DNA from: Methanobacterium sp.
Lineage (GTDB): Archaea; Methanobacteriota; Methanobacteria; Methanobacteriales; Methanobacteriaceae
Assembly (NCBI GenBank): GCA_003151535.1
Contig: PLXT01000061.1
Coordinates: 37,293 to 45,138, forward strand
DNA: 7,846 bases
Reading direction: 5' to 3'
A model generated the notes under the pieces. It saw only the letters and a list, made by a program, of their open reading frames with translations. It did no database searches and was not told the origin of the DNA. The position numbers and the translations under genes were made by a program. Below are positions 1-7,671 of the stretch, in pieces. The number at the start of each line of letters is the position of its first letter. Within the stretch, counting starts at the first letter, position 1.

Positions 1-50
1 GAGGTTAATAGAAATTCTCTATATTTTCTTTTATTTTTACGATAAACTAC

Positions 51-58
51 TTTATATA
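51..58 (+). promoter_or_regulatory. Possible upstream TATA box
   Basis: TTTATATA is a perfect match to the core of the archaeal TATA box. It lies about 130 bases before the ileS start and could give a longer ileS transcript. Read on the other strand (TATATAAA) it could serve a leftward gene outside the window. The nearer box at 115-122 is the better ileS promoter, and AT-rich spacers produce such matches by chance. Confidence 0.3.
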
Positions 59-114
59 ATATTTAACAATTATATCTAAACAAATATCCAAAAATAATTT
101 AGTAAATTAACTAT

Positions 115-122
115 TTTATATA
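115..122 (+). promoter_or_regulatory. Probable ileS TATA box
   Basis: TTTATATA lies 58 bases before the ileS ATG, with the A-rich stretch AAATTAACT just upstream as a possible BRE. Archaeal transcription usually starts about 22-27 bases downstream of the box, which predicts a start near 143-147 and a 5' leader of about 35 nt. A leader this short leaves no room for a structured regulator. The rest of 1-180 is AT-rich and shows no gene; the T-rich run at about 20-38 may be the terminator of a gene to the left. Confidence 0.6.
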
Positions 123-166
123 CTTAAAACAAAACTTTAGATTAATATAATTAGGAAAATAATAAA

Positions 167-170
167 GGAG
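167..170 (+). promoter_or_regulatory. ileS ribosome binding site
   Basis: GGAG within AAAGGAGAGAA is a Shine-Dalgarno match ten bases before the ATG at 181. It supports that ATG as the true start. Confidence 0.7.
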
Positions 171-180
171 AGAATAAATT

Positions 181-3100
181 ATGCCCATAGAGGAGGCTCA
201 ACGCTCATACGAATCAAGGATCATTGAAGAGAAGGTACAGAAGTTCTGGGAAGATAGGGATATCTACGAAAGAACCAAAAAAATGAGGGAGGACAAACCT
301 AAATATTCATTCCTTGATGGACCACCTTACTGTAGTGGTAGGATACATCTTGGAACAGCATGGAATAAAATAATCAAAGACACATATCTTCGATATAAAA
401 GCATGTCGGGTTTTAATATTCGTCGACAGCCCGGATGGGATACTCATGGACTTCCAATTGAACATAAAGTTGAGGGAATACTTGGTTTGAAGAGTAAGAA
501 GGAGATAGAAGAGAGAGTAGGGATAGAGAACTTTGTTAATAAATGTAAGGAATTTGCTATAGAAAATAAAGGCCTTATGACCGAACAATTCAAACTTTTA
601 GGAGTTTGGATGGACTGGGATAATCCATACATTACTTTTGATACCAAATACATGGAATCCTGTTGGTGGACTCTTAAAAGAGCAAATGAAAAGGATTTAC
701 TAATAAAAGACAAGCGTGTGATAACATGGTGTCCTAGATGTGAAACAGCCCTTGCAATGGCTGAAATTGATTATGAGAATAAAGACGACCCATCTATCTA
801 TGTAAAGTTTCCGCTAAAGAATCAAGAAAACGAAGAGTATACAACTCATATTCTGGTCTGGACAACCACTCCTTGGACACTTCCAGCAAATATGGCTGTT
901 TGTGTGAACCCTGATTTTGACTATGCCTATGTAAAGGTTGATGAAAATGTATACATAATGGCAGAAGCATTAGTAGATTCAGTTTTAAACGGAATTAGTC
1001 CTGAAAACCATGAACACTCAGATGATCAGTGCACTTGTGATGGATCTGAAAAAAATTACGAAATTCTGAAAGTAGTTAAAGGGTCGGATATCGAGGGGAT
1101 AGAATATAATCATCCTCTTTCAGACGAGATACCCCTCCAAAAAGAATTTAATCACATTGTAATTCCTGGAGACCATGTTACATTAACTGAAGGTACAGGA
1201 TGTGTTCATACAGCACCTGGTCACGGACCTGATGATTTTGAAATAGGTAAAAAGTACGGACTAACAATATTCTGTCCAGTGGACGAAGCTGGACTTTTCA
1301 TGGATGACGCAGGAAAATATGTGGGCCAATTCGTTAAAGATGCAGATATCAATATTATAGAAGATCTGAAAACACATCATCTTCTGTTTAAAAAAAGCAT
1401 TATAAATCACAGGTATGGGTTTTGCTGGAGATGTAAAACTCCTATCATCTATCTGGCAACTAAACAATGGTTTTTGAAAATAACCGATGTTAAACAAAAA
1501 ATGTTAAACGAACTCGACAAAATAGAATGGGTTCCATCATGGGCTGGTGAAAACCGTTTCAGAAATTGGGTTGAAAATGCTAGGGACTGGACAATTTCAA
1601 GACAGAGATATTGGGGAATACCAATACCAATATGGGAATGTGAAACTTGCGATGAGATAACAGTTGTAGGCTCAATAGAAGAGTTGAAATCAGTTTCAGC
1701 TGAAGGGGAGCTTAAAGGCGATTTTATACACAGACCACATGTGGATGAGATAACTATCAAGTGCAAGTGCGGGGGAAATATGAAGAGAACACCTGATGTC
1801 TTGGATGTTTGGATCGATTCAGGTATTGCAGGGTGGGCCGCACTTCATTACCCTGAAGAGAAGGATCTCTTCGAGGAATGGTATCCCTACGACTTCATAA
1901 CAGAGGGTCATGATCAAACCAGGGGATGGTTTTACTCACAACTTGGTTGTGGTGTAATTTCCAATGACAGTACACCATATAAAAAGGTTTTAATGCATGG
2001 ATTCACCCTCGATGAAGAAGGGAAGAAGATGAGCAAATCCCTTGGAAATGTTGTTGAACCAGAACAGGTGATTGAGCTTTACGGAGTAGATATCTTAAGA
2101 TTCTACCTTTTATGGGGGAATAAACCATGGGAAGATCTGAAATTTAATTGGGACGAACTCAAAAATATCAACAAAATGTTCAACATACTGTGGAATGTCT
2201 ATGTATTTTCAACCACTTACATGTCAATAGACAAGTTCGATCCAACAGAGTATACAGAAAATGATATTCATCTACGCGAAGAGGATCTGTGGATAACTTC
2301 AAAGGCAAACTCACTTGCACGGGACGTTACAGAATCACTTGAAGCATTGCATTTCCACAAAGCCACACGTGCAATAAACAACTTTATATTGGAAGATCTG
2401 AGCAGATGGTACATCAGACTCATAAGAGGACGTACATGGATCGAAAAAGATGATCCAGATAAGTTAGGGGCATATTACACGTTATATAATGCTCTTAAAC
2501 TATTAATAAAAACAATGGCGCCGATAGCCCCTCATGTAACAGAAGATATGTACCAGAACTTAATTAGAACTGTTGAAACTAGTTCTCCAATGAGCATACA
2601 TATGTTAGACTGGGAGTTTAATGAAGAACAAATAGACAATGAACTGGAATCTAATATGGATATCGTGCGAGAAATAATAGAAGCATGTGCAAGAGCACGT
2701 GATGCTGCACGATATAAATTAAGGTGGCCTGTTAGGGAAATTATAATTGTTTCAGAGGATGAAAAAGTATTGAACGCTGCACAATCGCTGAAAAATGTTA
2801 TAATGGAACAAGCAAATACTAAAGATGTTGTATCATCAGATAAATTTGAGAATATAACAATAAATGCATTGCCAAACATGAAAACACTCGGCCCTAAACT
2901 AAGACAAGACGTACCGAAAGTAGCATCCAAACTAGCAGAAGTAGACGGTAGTAAGATTGTACAAAAATTAGAATCAGAAGGAGTTTATTCAGTTGAGCTT
3001 GAAGGTAAAATAATTACCCTCGAGTCTAAAGACATTGTGTTTGAAACTGAACTTCCAGATAATATTGGAAGTAGTGATTTTGAAGGAGGAAATGTTTTCA

Positions 3101-3384
3101 TAGACACAGAGCTAACTCCTGAGATACTTTCCGAAGCCATGGCCCGTGAACTTATTAGAAGGGTTCAAGACATGCGAAAAGACTTGGATCTTGATGTTGA
3201 AGCCAATATTGAAGTTTTTATTGATTGTAGTGACAATTTCCGGGATATTATAATAAACTTCGTTGATTTTATATCACACGAAGTAAGGGCAGATAAATTC
3301 CATTTCGGATCAGAAGAAGGGGATTATAATAAGGATTGGAAGATAAAAGACCATAATCTCAATATCAGTATTGTTAAAGCATGA
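181..3384 (+). CDS. ileS: Isoleucyl-tRNA synthetase
   Basis: Cytoplasmic class I aminoacyl-tRNA synthetase that activates isoleucine with ATP and charges tRNA(Ile). The 1067-aa length and sequence style fit the archaeal/eukaryal type. Visible landmarks: the HIGH motif as HLGT at 56-59 within GRIHLGTAWNK; CP1 editing-domain motifs WTTTPWT (227-233) and GTGCVHTAPGHGPDDF (338-353), whose Asp in the DDF segment is expected to bind the misacylated amino acid; WIDSG (544-548); and KMSKS at 616-620. Cys pairs at 184/187, 415/418, 487/490 and 528/530 are likely zinc ligands. The anticodon-binding helical domain follows from about residue 690, then an archaeal C-terminal extension. The start is set by GGAG ten bases upstream and by the usual N-terminal motif FWEDRDIYE. 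An insertion in the editing region has an H-x-H...C-x-C arrangement (277-286). All catalytic motifs are present, so the gene appears intact. Confidence 0.98.
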   Translation: MPIEEAQRSYESRIIEEKVQKFWEDRDIYERTKKMREDKPKYSFLDGPPYCSGRIHLGTAWNKIIKDTYLRYKSMSGFNIRRQPGWDTHGLPIEHKVEGILGLKSKKEIEERVGIENFVNKCKEFAIENKGLMTEQFKLLGVWMDWDNPYITFDTKYMESCWWTLKRANEKDLLIKDKRVITWCPRCETALAMAEIDYENKDDPSIYVKFPLKNQENEEYTTHILVWTTTPWTLPANMAVCVNPDFDYAYVKVDENVYIMAEALVDSVLNGISPENHEHSDDQCTCDGSEKNYEILKVVKGSDIEGIEYNHPLSDEIPLQKEFNHIVIPGDHVTLTEGTGCVHTAPGHGPDDFEIGKKYGLTIFCPVDEAGLFMDDAGKYVGQFVKDADINIIEDLKTHHLLFKKSIINHRYGFCWRCKTPIIYLATKQWFLKITDVKQKMLNELDKIEWVPSWAGENRFRNWVENARDWTISRQRYWGIPIPIWECETCDEITVVGSIEELKSVSAEGELKGDFIHRPHVDEITIKCKCGGNMKRTPDVLDVWIDSGIAGWAALHYPEEKDLFEEWYPYDFITEGHDQTRGWFYSQLGCGVISNDSTPYKKVLMHGFTLDEEGKKMSKSLGNVVEPEQVIELYGVDILRFYLLWGNKPWEDLKFNWDELKNINKMFNILWNVYVFSTTYMSIDKFDPTEYTENDIHLREEDLWITSKANSLARDVTESLEALHFHKATRAINNFILEDLSRWYIRLIRGRTWIEKDDPDKLGAYYTLYNALKLLIKTMAPIAPHVTEDMYQNLIRTVETSSPMSIHMLDWEFNEEQIDNELESNMDIVREIIEACARARDAARYKLRWPVREIIIVSEDEKVLNAAQSLKNVIMEQANTKDVVSSDKFENITINALPNMKTLGPKLRQDVPKVASKLAEVDGSKIVQKLESEGVYSVELEGKIITLESKDIVFETELPDNIGSSDFEGGNVFIDTELTPEILSEAMARELIRRVQDMRKDLDLDVEANIEVFIDCSDNFRDIIINFVDFISHEVRADKFHFGSEEGDYNKDWKIKDHNLNISIVKA

Positions 3385-3451
3385 AATTTGTTAAAAAATT
3401 AATGAATTACAATTAACAGTATCAAAATATCTGAAATTTTTCATTAAATAC

Positions 3452-3459
3452 TATATTAT
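3452..3459 (+). promoter_or_regulatory. Possible purL promoter (TATA-like)
   Basis: TATATTAT in the 126 bp spacer between ileS and purL is an imperfect TATA box. A start site about 25 bases downstream would fall near 3480, giving a leader of about 30 nt. The spacer length also favours a separate promoter, although readthrough from ileS is possible. A small inverted repeat (TGAAA-TT-TTTCA, 3432-3443) lies just upstream; it is too short to call an operator. Confidence 0.35.
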
Positions 3460-3502
3460 AAAAATTATGGAAAACATATTAATTAAAACTGCATTTCCAG
3501 AC

Positions 3503-3507
3503 GTGAT
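3503..3507 (+). promoter_or_regulatory. purL ribosome binding site (GTGAT type)
   Basis: GTGAT three bases before the ATG matches the GGTGAT part of the archaeal Shine-Dalgarno sequence, which pairs with the UCACC-containing 3' end of 16S rRNA. Close spacing is normal for this register. It supports the ATG at 3511. Confidence 0.55.
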
Positions 3508-3510
3508 AAA

Positions 3511-5664
3511 ATGACTTTAACAGATACAGAACTTGAATACATAAAAGATGAGATTGGAAGGGAACCCAATTCTCTTGAATATGGAATGCTGGACATAATG
3601 TTCTCTGAACACTGTTCATATAAAAGCAGTCGTCCCATATTAGGACTTTTCCCAACTGAAGGAGAAAATGTTATAATAGGACCTGGAGACGATGCAGGTA
3701 TAGTTGGAATTACCGATGAATTGGCTTTAGTAATAGGAATGGAAAGCCATAATCATCCATCGGCAATTGAACCATATGGAGGGGCAGGAACGGGAATAGG
3801 AGGAATAATTCGTGACATTATATCAATGGGAGCCATGCCAGTAGCTCTCCTTGATTCGTTACGTTTCGGTTATCTTGAAGACCAGCGCTCACGTTATCTA
3901 TTTGAATATGTTGTTAAAGGAATATCAGACTATGGTAATCGAGTTGGAATACCAACAGTAGGTGGAGAGGTTGAATTTGATGATAACTTCAAATCCAACC
4001 CACTTGTAAATGTTTTATGTGCCGGAATTGTACGAAAAGATTCAATTATGAGGGGTATAGCTCCAAATGTTGGTGATGTCTTCGTGCTTATGGGTGGTAG
4101 AACAGGACGAGATGGAATACATGGAGTAACATTTGCATCAGAAGAACTTACAACAACTTCAGAATTGGAAAGTAGACCGGCTGTACAGATAGGGGATCCC
4201 TTTACCAAGAAACAAGTCATGGAAGCCACTTTTGAAGCTCTTAAAAGAGTTGATGTACAAGGTCTTAAGGATCTCGGTGGTGGTGGGCTCACATGCTGTA
4301 TTTCAGAACTAGCTGCAAAATGTGGTAACGGAGCCAAGGTTGAAATTACCCAAATACCTTTACGGGAAGACGGTATGACTCCTTATGAAATAATGTTATC
4401 TGAGTCTCAAGAGAGAATGGTTTTTGTTGTTCATCCAGAAGATGTAGAAGAATTAATGGACGTATTCAAAAAATATGAGATTCTTGCTGCTGTAGTAGGA
4501 GAAGTGATTGAAGGTGACCAGTTTGTTACAACATTAAAGGGTGAAATAGTTGCTGATGTTCCATCCGAGTTGCTTGCAGACCCACCTGTAGCAAAGAGAG
4601 AGCTTAGAAAACCAATAGTAGAAGAGGAATATGTTGTAGTTGAAGATATTGATCCAAGAGAGGCTTTACTTAAATTATTATCTTCTGAGAATATCGCAAG
4701 TAAAGAATGGGTTTATAAACAGTACGATCATGAGGTACAAATAGGAACAGTTGTAAAACCAGGCGATGATGCAGCTGTAATCCGTGTAGATAAAAATACA
4801 GCATTCGCAATCACTTCAGATTGCAACAGCATACATACCAAACTCGATCCTTACAATGGAGGTGCTGGTTCAGTTGCTGAAGCAATAAGAAATGTCATAT
4901 CAATGGGTTCTGAACCAATATGCATAGCTGATTGCCTTAATTTTGGAAATCCTGAAAAGCCAGAAGTTCTTTGGCAGTTTAACGAATGTGTTAAAGGAAT
5001 GTCAGAAATTGCAAGGCGTTTCAAAACACCTGTTATTAGTGGTAACGTAAGTTTCTATAATGAAACTGAGGGAGTAACAGTAAATCCTTCACCTGTTATC
5101 GGAGTAGCAGGTAAGATGAATATAAAAGACATTAGAACTTCAGAATTTAAAAATAATGGCGATATAATTGTTATAATTGGTGAAACCCATCCTGAACTTG
5201 ATGGATCAGAGTATCACAGATCTATCTATGGTCTTGTTCAGGGAAAAGCTCCCGAAGTCCATATGCACAACGAATATATGGCAGGAAAATCTGTTCTTGA
5301 AATTATTAGAGAGGATGAAAATGGAAATATAACAGCAGTACATGACTGTTCATCAGGAGGATTAGGAATTGCAGTATCTGAAATGGCTGTTTCTGGAAAT
5401 TTAGGGGCGGTTATAGATATAAAAAAGGTTCCAGTAGATGGTACTCTTAATTTATCTACCATACTCTTCTCAGAATCACATGGCCGGTACTTACTAACCA
5501 TTAAAAAAGATGCCGTTAAAGAAGTTCTTACTAAAATAACTGTTCCATCTGCAGTTATAGGAGAAGTTCGAGGCAATTCTCTTGTAATAGAAGATCAATT
5601 TGTTGTAGATGTTGAAGAACTTAAAAACTCTTATAAAGGAATAATAGAAAAATTCATGGCCTGA
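3511..5664 (+). CDS. purL: Phosphoribosylformylglycinamidine synthase subunit PurL (FGAM synthase II)
   Basis: Converts FGAR, ATP and glutamine-derived ammonia to FGAM, the fourth step of purine synthesis. At 717 aa this is the small PurL of archaea and Gram-positive bacteria, which works in a complex with the glutaminase PurQ and with PurS; neither is encoded in this window. The two tandem AIRS-like halves are clear. The first half has EHCSYKSS (33-40, with the expected catalytic His34), GPGDDAG (57-63), the nucleotide-binding stretch from GMESHNHPSAIEPYGGAG (76-93), and DLGGGGL (254-260). The second half has GDDAAV (418-423), SDCNSIH then DPYNGGAG (436-453), and DCSSGGLG (612-619). No key motif is missing. 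The start is supported by GTGAT three bases upstream. The next gene begins four bases after the stop, so the two probably form an operon. Confidence 0.98.
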   Translation: MTLTDTELEYIKDEIGREPNSLEYGMLDIMFSEHCSYKSSRPILGLFPTEGENVIIGPGDDAGIVGITDELALVIGMESHNHPSAIEPYGGAGTGIGGIIRDIISMGAMPVALLDSLRFGYLEDQRSRYLFEYVVKGISDYGNRVGIPTVGGEVEFDDNFKSNPLVNVLCAGIVRKDSIMRGIAPNVGDVFVLMGGRTGRDGIHGVTFASEELTTTSELESRPAVQIGDPFTKKQVMEATFEALKRVDVQGLKDLGGGGLTCCISELAAKCGNGAKVEITQIPLREDGMTPYEIMLSESQERMVFVVHPEDVEELMDVFKKYEILAAVVGEVIEGDQFVTTLKGEIVADVPSELLADPPVAKRELRKPIVEEEYVVVEDIDPREALLKLLSSENIASKEWVYKQYDHEVQIGTVVKPGDDAAVIRVDKNTAFAITSDCNSIHTKLDPYNGGAGSVAEAIRNVISMGSEPICIADCLNFGNPEKPEVLWQFNECVKGMSEIARRFKTPVISGNVSFYNETEGVTVNPSPVIGVAGKMNIKDIRTSEFKNNGDIIVIIGETHPELDGSEYHRSIYGLVQGKAPEVHMHNEYMAGKSVLEIIREDENGNITAVHDCSSGGLGIAVSEMAVSGNLGAVIDIKKVPVDGTLNLSTILFSESHGRYLLTIKKDAVKEVLTKITVPSAVIGEVRGNSLVIEDQFVVDVEELKNSYKGIIEKFMA

Positions 5665-5668
5665 TGTT

Positions 5669-6229
5669 ATGGATAGGGAAATACTGCGGCAGTTTATTCA
5701 TGCATCAGGAATTTTCATACTGGTGCTAGGAATATTCTTAAACCCACAAGTATTGATACTTCTCTGTATAATAGCACTCGTATTATCTGAAATGGTTTTT
5801 ATACTCGATAAATATTACCATATCCCATTTTTTTCAGCGATATTGACCAATTGCAAGAGACAGGATGATGAACGGGGATTTTTATACTTTTTTATTGGGA
5901 TTATAGCTACATTATATATATTCCGCTTCAACATTGCAATTGCAGATGCAGGAATATTAATGCTTTTATTGGGAGATTCTGCTTCCACAATAGTAGGTAC
6001 AAGATTTGGAAGGCATAAATTACCATTCAAAGCTTTAAAAAGTTTTGAAGGTAGTCTAGCATTTTTTGTGGTGAGTTTTTTAAGCTCTTTAACTTTACTA
6101 CCATTATTACCCGCAATAATTGGAGCATTGGTTGGATCAATAACCGAAGCATACAGCCCTATAGATGATAACATTCCGGTACCACTACTCTCAGCCCTAG
6201 CCATTGCTGTTGTAATATATTGGTTGTAA
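5669..6229 (+). CDS. Dolichol kinase/Dgk1/phytol kinase-family membrane protein
   Basis: A 186-aa integral membrane protein with roughly five or six hydrophobic segments (about 13-47, 72-101, 129-155, 171-186). The fingerprint of the CTP-dependent polyprenol/lipid kinase family (Sec59, Dgk1, VTE5) is visible: RQFIHASG at the N-terminus (7-14), LLGDSAS (100-106), GTRFG (110-114), KSFEGSLA (124-131), and EAYSPIDDN (160-168). In this family these residues bind CTP and transfer its phosphate to a lipid alcohol. In an archaeon the likely substrate is dolichol or another polyprenol, giving the lipid phosphate carrier for glycans; this is inference, and the lipid specificity cannot be read from sequence. 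CDP-archaeol synthase (CarS) is less likely because the KS-E-G and E...DDN motifs match the kinase family. The ATG is four bases after the purL stop, so translational coupling is likely; no strong separate ribosome binding site is seen. Confidence 0.85.
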   Translation: MDREILRQFIHASGIFILVLGIFLNPQVLILLCIIALVLSEMVFILDKYYHIPFFSAILTNCKRQDDERGFLYFFIGIIATLYIFRFNIAIADAGILMLLLGDSASTIVGTRFGRHKLPFKALKSFEGSLAFFVVSFLSSLTLLPLLPAIIGALVGSITEAYSPIDDNIPVPLLSALAIAVVIYWL

Positions 6230-6230
6230 C

Positions 6231-6299
6231 TTTTTATTTCACTGTTATCCTTATTCAGTTTTTCAGTGAATTATTAAAAAAAATTATTTTTAAATTGTT
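6231..6299. terminator. AT-rich spacer between convergent genes, probable bidirectional terminator
   Basis: The spacer holds a 7 bp inverted repeat, TTCACTG at 6238-6244 and CAGTGAA at 6264-6270, separated by 19 bases. For the plus-strand gene, T-rich sequence (TTTTTATTT, 6231-6239) starts right after the stop. For the minus-strand gene, the A-run at 6276-6283 is read as a U-run soon after its stop. Archaeal terminators depend mainly on such U-runs. The stem is weak and its long loop makes the hairpin doubtful. Confidence 0.45.
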
Positions 6300-6301
6300 A
6301 T

Positions 6302-7441
6302 TTAAAGTCTAATTGCCCTTTCACGTCTGAAATATCTAACAGTAAATCCAAATATCATAATAGATATTAAAATAGTTGGTAATGCAGAAATAATAATATC
6401 GGGATTTATATTAGGCGTTGAAGCCATTTTTACCATTATAACAGTCGGAATATAGTTCAAAATAAGAGTAAAATAGAAAGACTTGATGAATAGGGGCATG
6501 AATAATATGAAGGTTGCAAACACTAAGATAATTGTTATGGCAGAGTTTGCTTCTTTTGTACTATCAACAAACATTGATAAGAGAATTCCAATACCAATGA
6601 ACCCTAATCCTATAAAAAATAGTAGTGTGAACAAGAGTAAGGGATTATAAATTGGAACTCTAAGTAGATCCAATAGAATTATCCATGCAACACTTTGAAT
6701 AAGTGAAAAAAATAATATTGGCAATGTTTTTCCGAACATTACCTCAGAACTAGATATGGGAGTCATTAAAAGAACTTCAAACGTTTTTCTTTCCCTTTCA
6801 CCAACAATACTATCGGTAACAATGTTACTTGCCAAGAAAAATGGTAGAAGCAAAATAAACGGGACAATAAATCCATACATTATTTCAACGAAATAAGAAC
6901 TGTCAAGGGCAATGTTAGCAGGATGATCTTCGTTAAGGTTAACTACTTGAAGATTAATCGGGTTCATAATTCTCTGTATTTCAGTATTATTTAAACCGGA
7001 AGATGCTAGTTTTTTCTGAGTTTGATATTCAGTTACAGCTTTATTTATTTTAGATGAAACAACAGGATAAAACACGTTTGATGTATCAGTTTTAACTGTT
7101 AAATTCTGTCCGCTTGAAGAATTGAACCCTACGACCGCAACAAGAGTTGTTCCAAGAAATTCCTGTGCATCGCTGATATTTTTGTAGTATGTTAAGTTTA
7201 AATTCTGTTTCAGAAGATCAGATTCTAACTGGGATCCTTGTACACTCTCAGGAACACCTACTTTAAGGGCAGAAGTTGCTCCATACTGATCTAATAGTGC
7301 AGGGTCAGATGCAATGGAGGTAGCCATTGCAATACCAAATGTGCCAAGTAATATAAATATTTGAACAAAAACCACCCCAAGATAGATCTTGTTCTTAAGA
7401 ATATCTTGACCTTCCTTCTTAACTAGAGCTGATAGTTTCAT
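6302..7441 (-). CDS. ABC-2 type transporter permease
   Basis: Membrane subunit of an ABC exporter of the ABC-2 (NatB-like) type, 379 aa. TM1 is at about 19-43. A soluble, probably extracytoplasmic, domain spans about 45-184. Further membrane segments lie near 186-208, 240-260, 266-290, 300-320 and 348-367, ending in a basic tail (RYFRRERAIRL). The segment VGERERKTFEVLLMTPISSS (213-232) is the ABC-2 coupling motif thought to contact the ATPase; with the large loop between TM1 and TM2 it makes the family call firm. All five N-x-S/T sequons (N82, N88, N107, N113, N151) lie in the external loop. No ATPase gene adjoins it: the neighbour downstream is convergent, and upstream come AT-rich DNA and an insertion sequence. 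The substrate cannot be told. The ATG at 7441 has a weak GGA element a few bases upstream. Confidence 0.9.
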   Translation of the reverse strand: MKLSALVKKEGQDILKNKIYLGVVFVQIFILLGTFGIAMATSIASDPALLDQYGATSALKVGVPESVQGSQLESDLLKQNLNLTYYKNISDAQEFLGTTLVAVVGFNSSSGQNLTVKTDTSNVFYPVVSSKINKAVTEYQTQKKLASSGLNNTEIQRIMNPINLQVVNLNEDHPANIALDSSYFVEIMYGFIVPFILLLPFFLASNIVTDSIVGERERKTFEVLLMTPISSSEVMFGKTLPILFFSLIQSVAWIILLDLLRVPIYNPLLLFTLLFFIGLGFIGIGILLSMFVDSTKEANSAITIILVFATFILFMPLFIKSFYFTLILNYIPTVIMVKMASTPNINPDIIISALPTILISIMIFGFTVRYFRRERAIRL

Positions 7442-7543
7442 TTTATTTCCAGTTTCTATTTTTATTATTATACATATTTCTGGGCAGTATACTAATTAAT
7501 ATCATTGAATCTTAACCAAGTATTATAATTTTAAGGATAAATT

Positions 7544-7553
7544 GGATATAAAA
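7544..7553 (-). promoter_or_regulatory. Possible permease promoter (TATA-like)
   Basis: Read on the minus strand this is TTTTATATCC, an acceptable archaeal TATA box. It would place transcription start near 7525 and give a leader of about 80 nt. The region is so AT-rich that other matches exist. If real, the permease keeps its own promoter despite the insertion sequence beginning about 70 bases further upstream. Apart from this, 7442-7622 shows no gene. Confidence 0.3.
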
Positions 7554-7623
7554 GATATAATGTTCTTATTTGATGTTATAACCGTTTTTAATTTATATAT
7601 TAATTTAATTTTTTTTATATAGT

Positions 7624-7639
7624 GAGGCTGTCTCTTAAA
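7624..7639. repeat. Putative terminal inverted repeat of the insertion sequence
   Basis: GAGGCTGTCTCTTAAA stands out as GC-richer sequence at the switch from AT-rich intergenic DNA to the element. It has the GRGGCTGTC-type start I associate with IS1182-like ends. The partner repeat is not in the window, so this is a single-ended call. Confidence 0.55.
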
Positions 7640-7671
7640 TTTTTTATTTTTTCAATGTTTTTTTTAAGATG

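Noticed and set aside
1..180. A tRNA-sensing or other riboswitch-like leader before ileS
   Set aside because: T-box leaders are bacterial, and the predicted leader of about 35 nt is too short; no such structure is visible.
2532..2930. A 132-codon open frame on the minus strand within ileS
   Set aside because: It is fully antisense to a conserved part of IleRS, has no recognisable domain, and its Ser/Ile-rich make-up is what the reverse frame of ileS would give.
3432..3443. TGAAA-TT-TTTCA inverted repeat upstream of purL as a repressor site
   Set aside because: Five-base arms in sequence this AT-rich are expected by chance, and no second copy is seen.
3930..4337. A 135-codon open frame on the minus strand within purL
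   Set aside because: It mirrors the highly conserved first half of PurL, is Pro/Ser-rich as expected of a shadow frame, and resembles no family I know.
5664..5666. ATG overlapping the purL stop (TGATG) as the start of the next gene
   Set aside because: It is in a different frame from the kinase-like protein and gives no recognisable product; the ATG at 5669 gives the full N-terminal RQFIHASG motif.
5815..6204. A 129-codon open frame on the minus strand within the kinase-like gene
   Set aside because: The plus-strand frame carries the full family fingerprint; the reverse frame has none.
7442..7622. A small gene between the permease and the insertion sequence
   Set aside because: The stretch is extremely AT-rich with frequent stops, and I see no start with a ribosome binding site and credible product.
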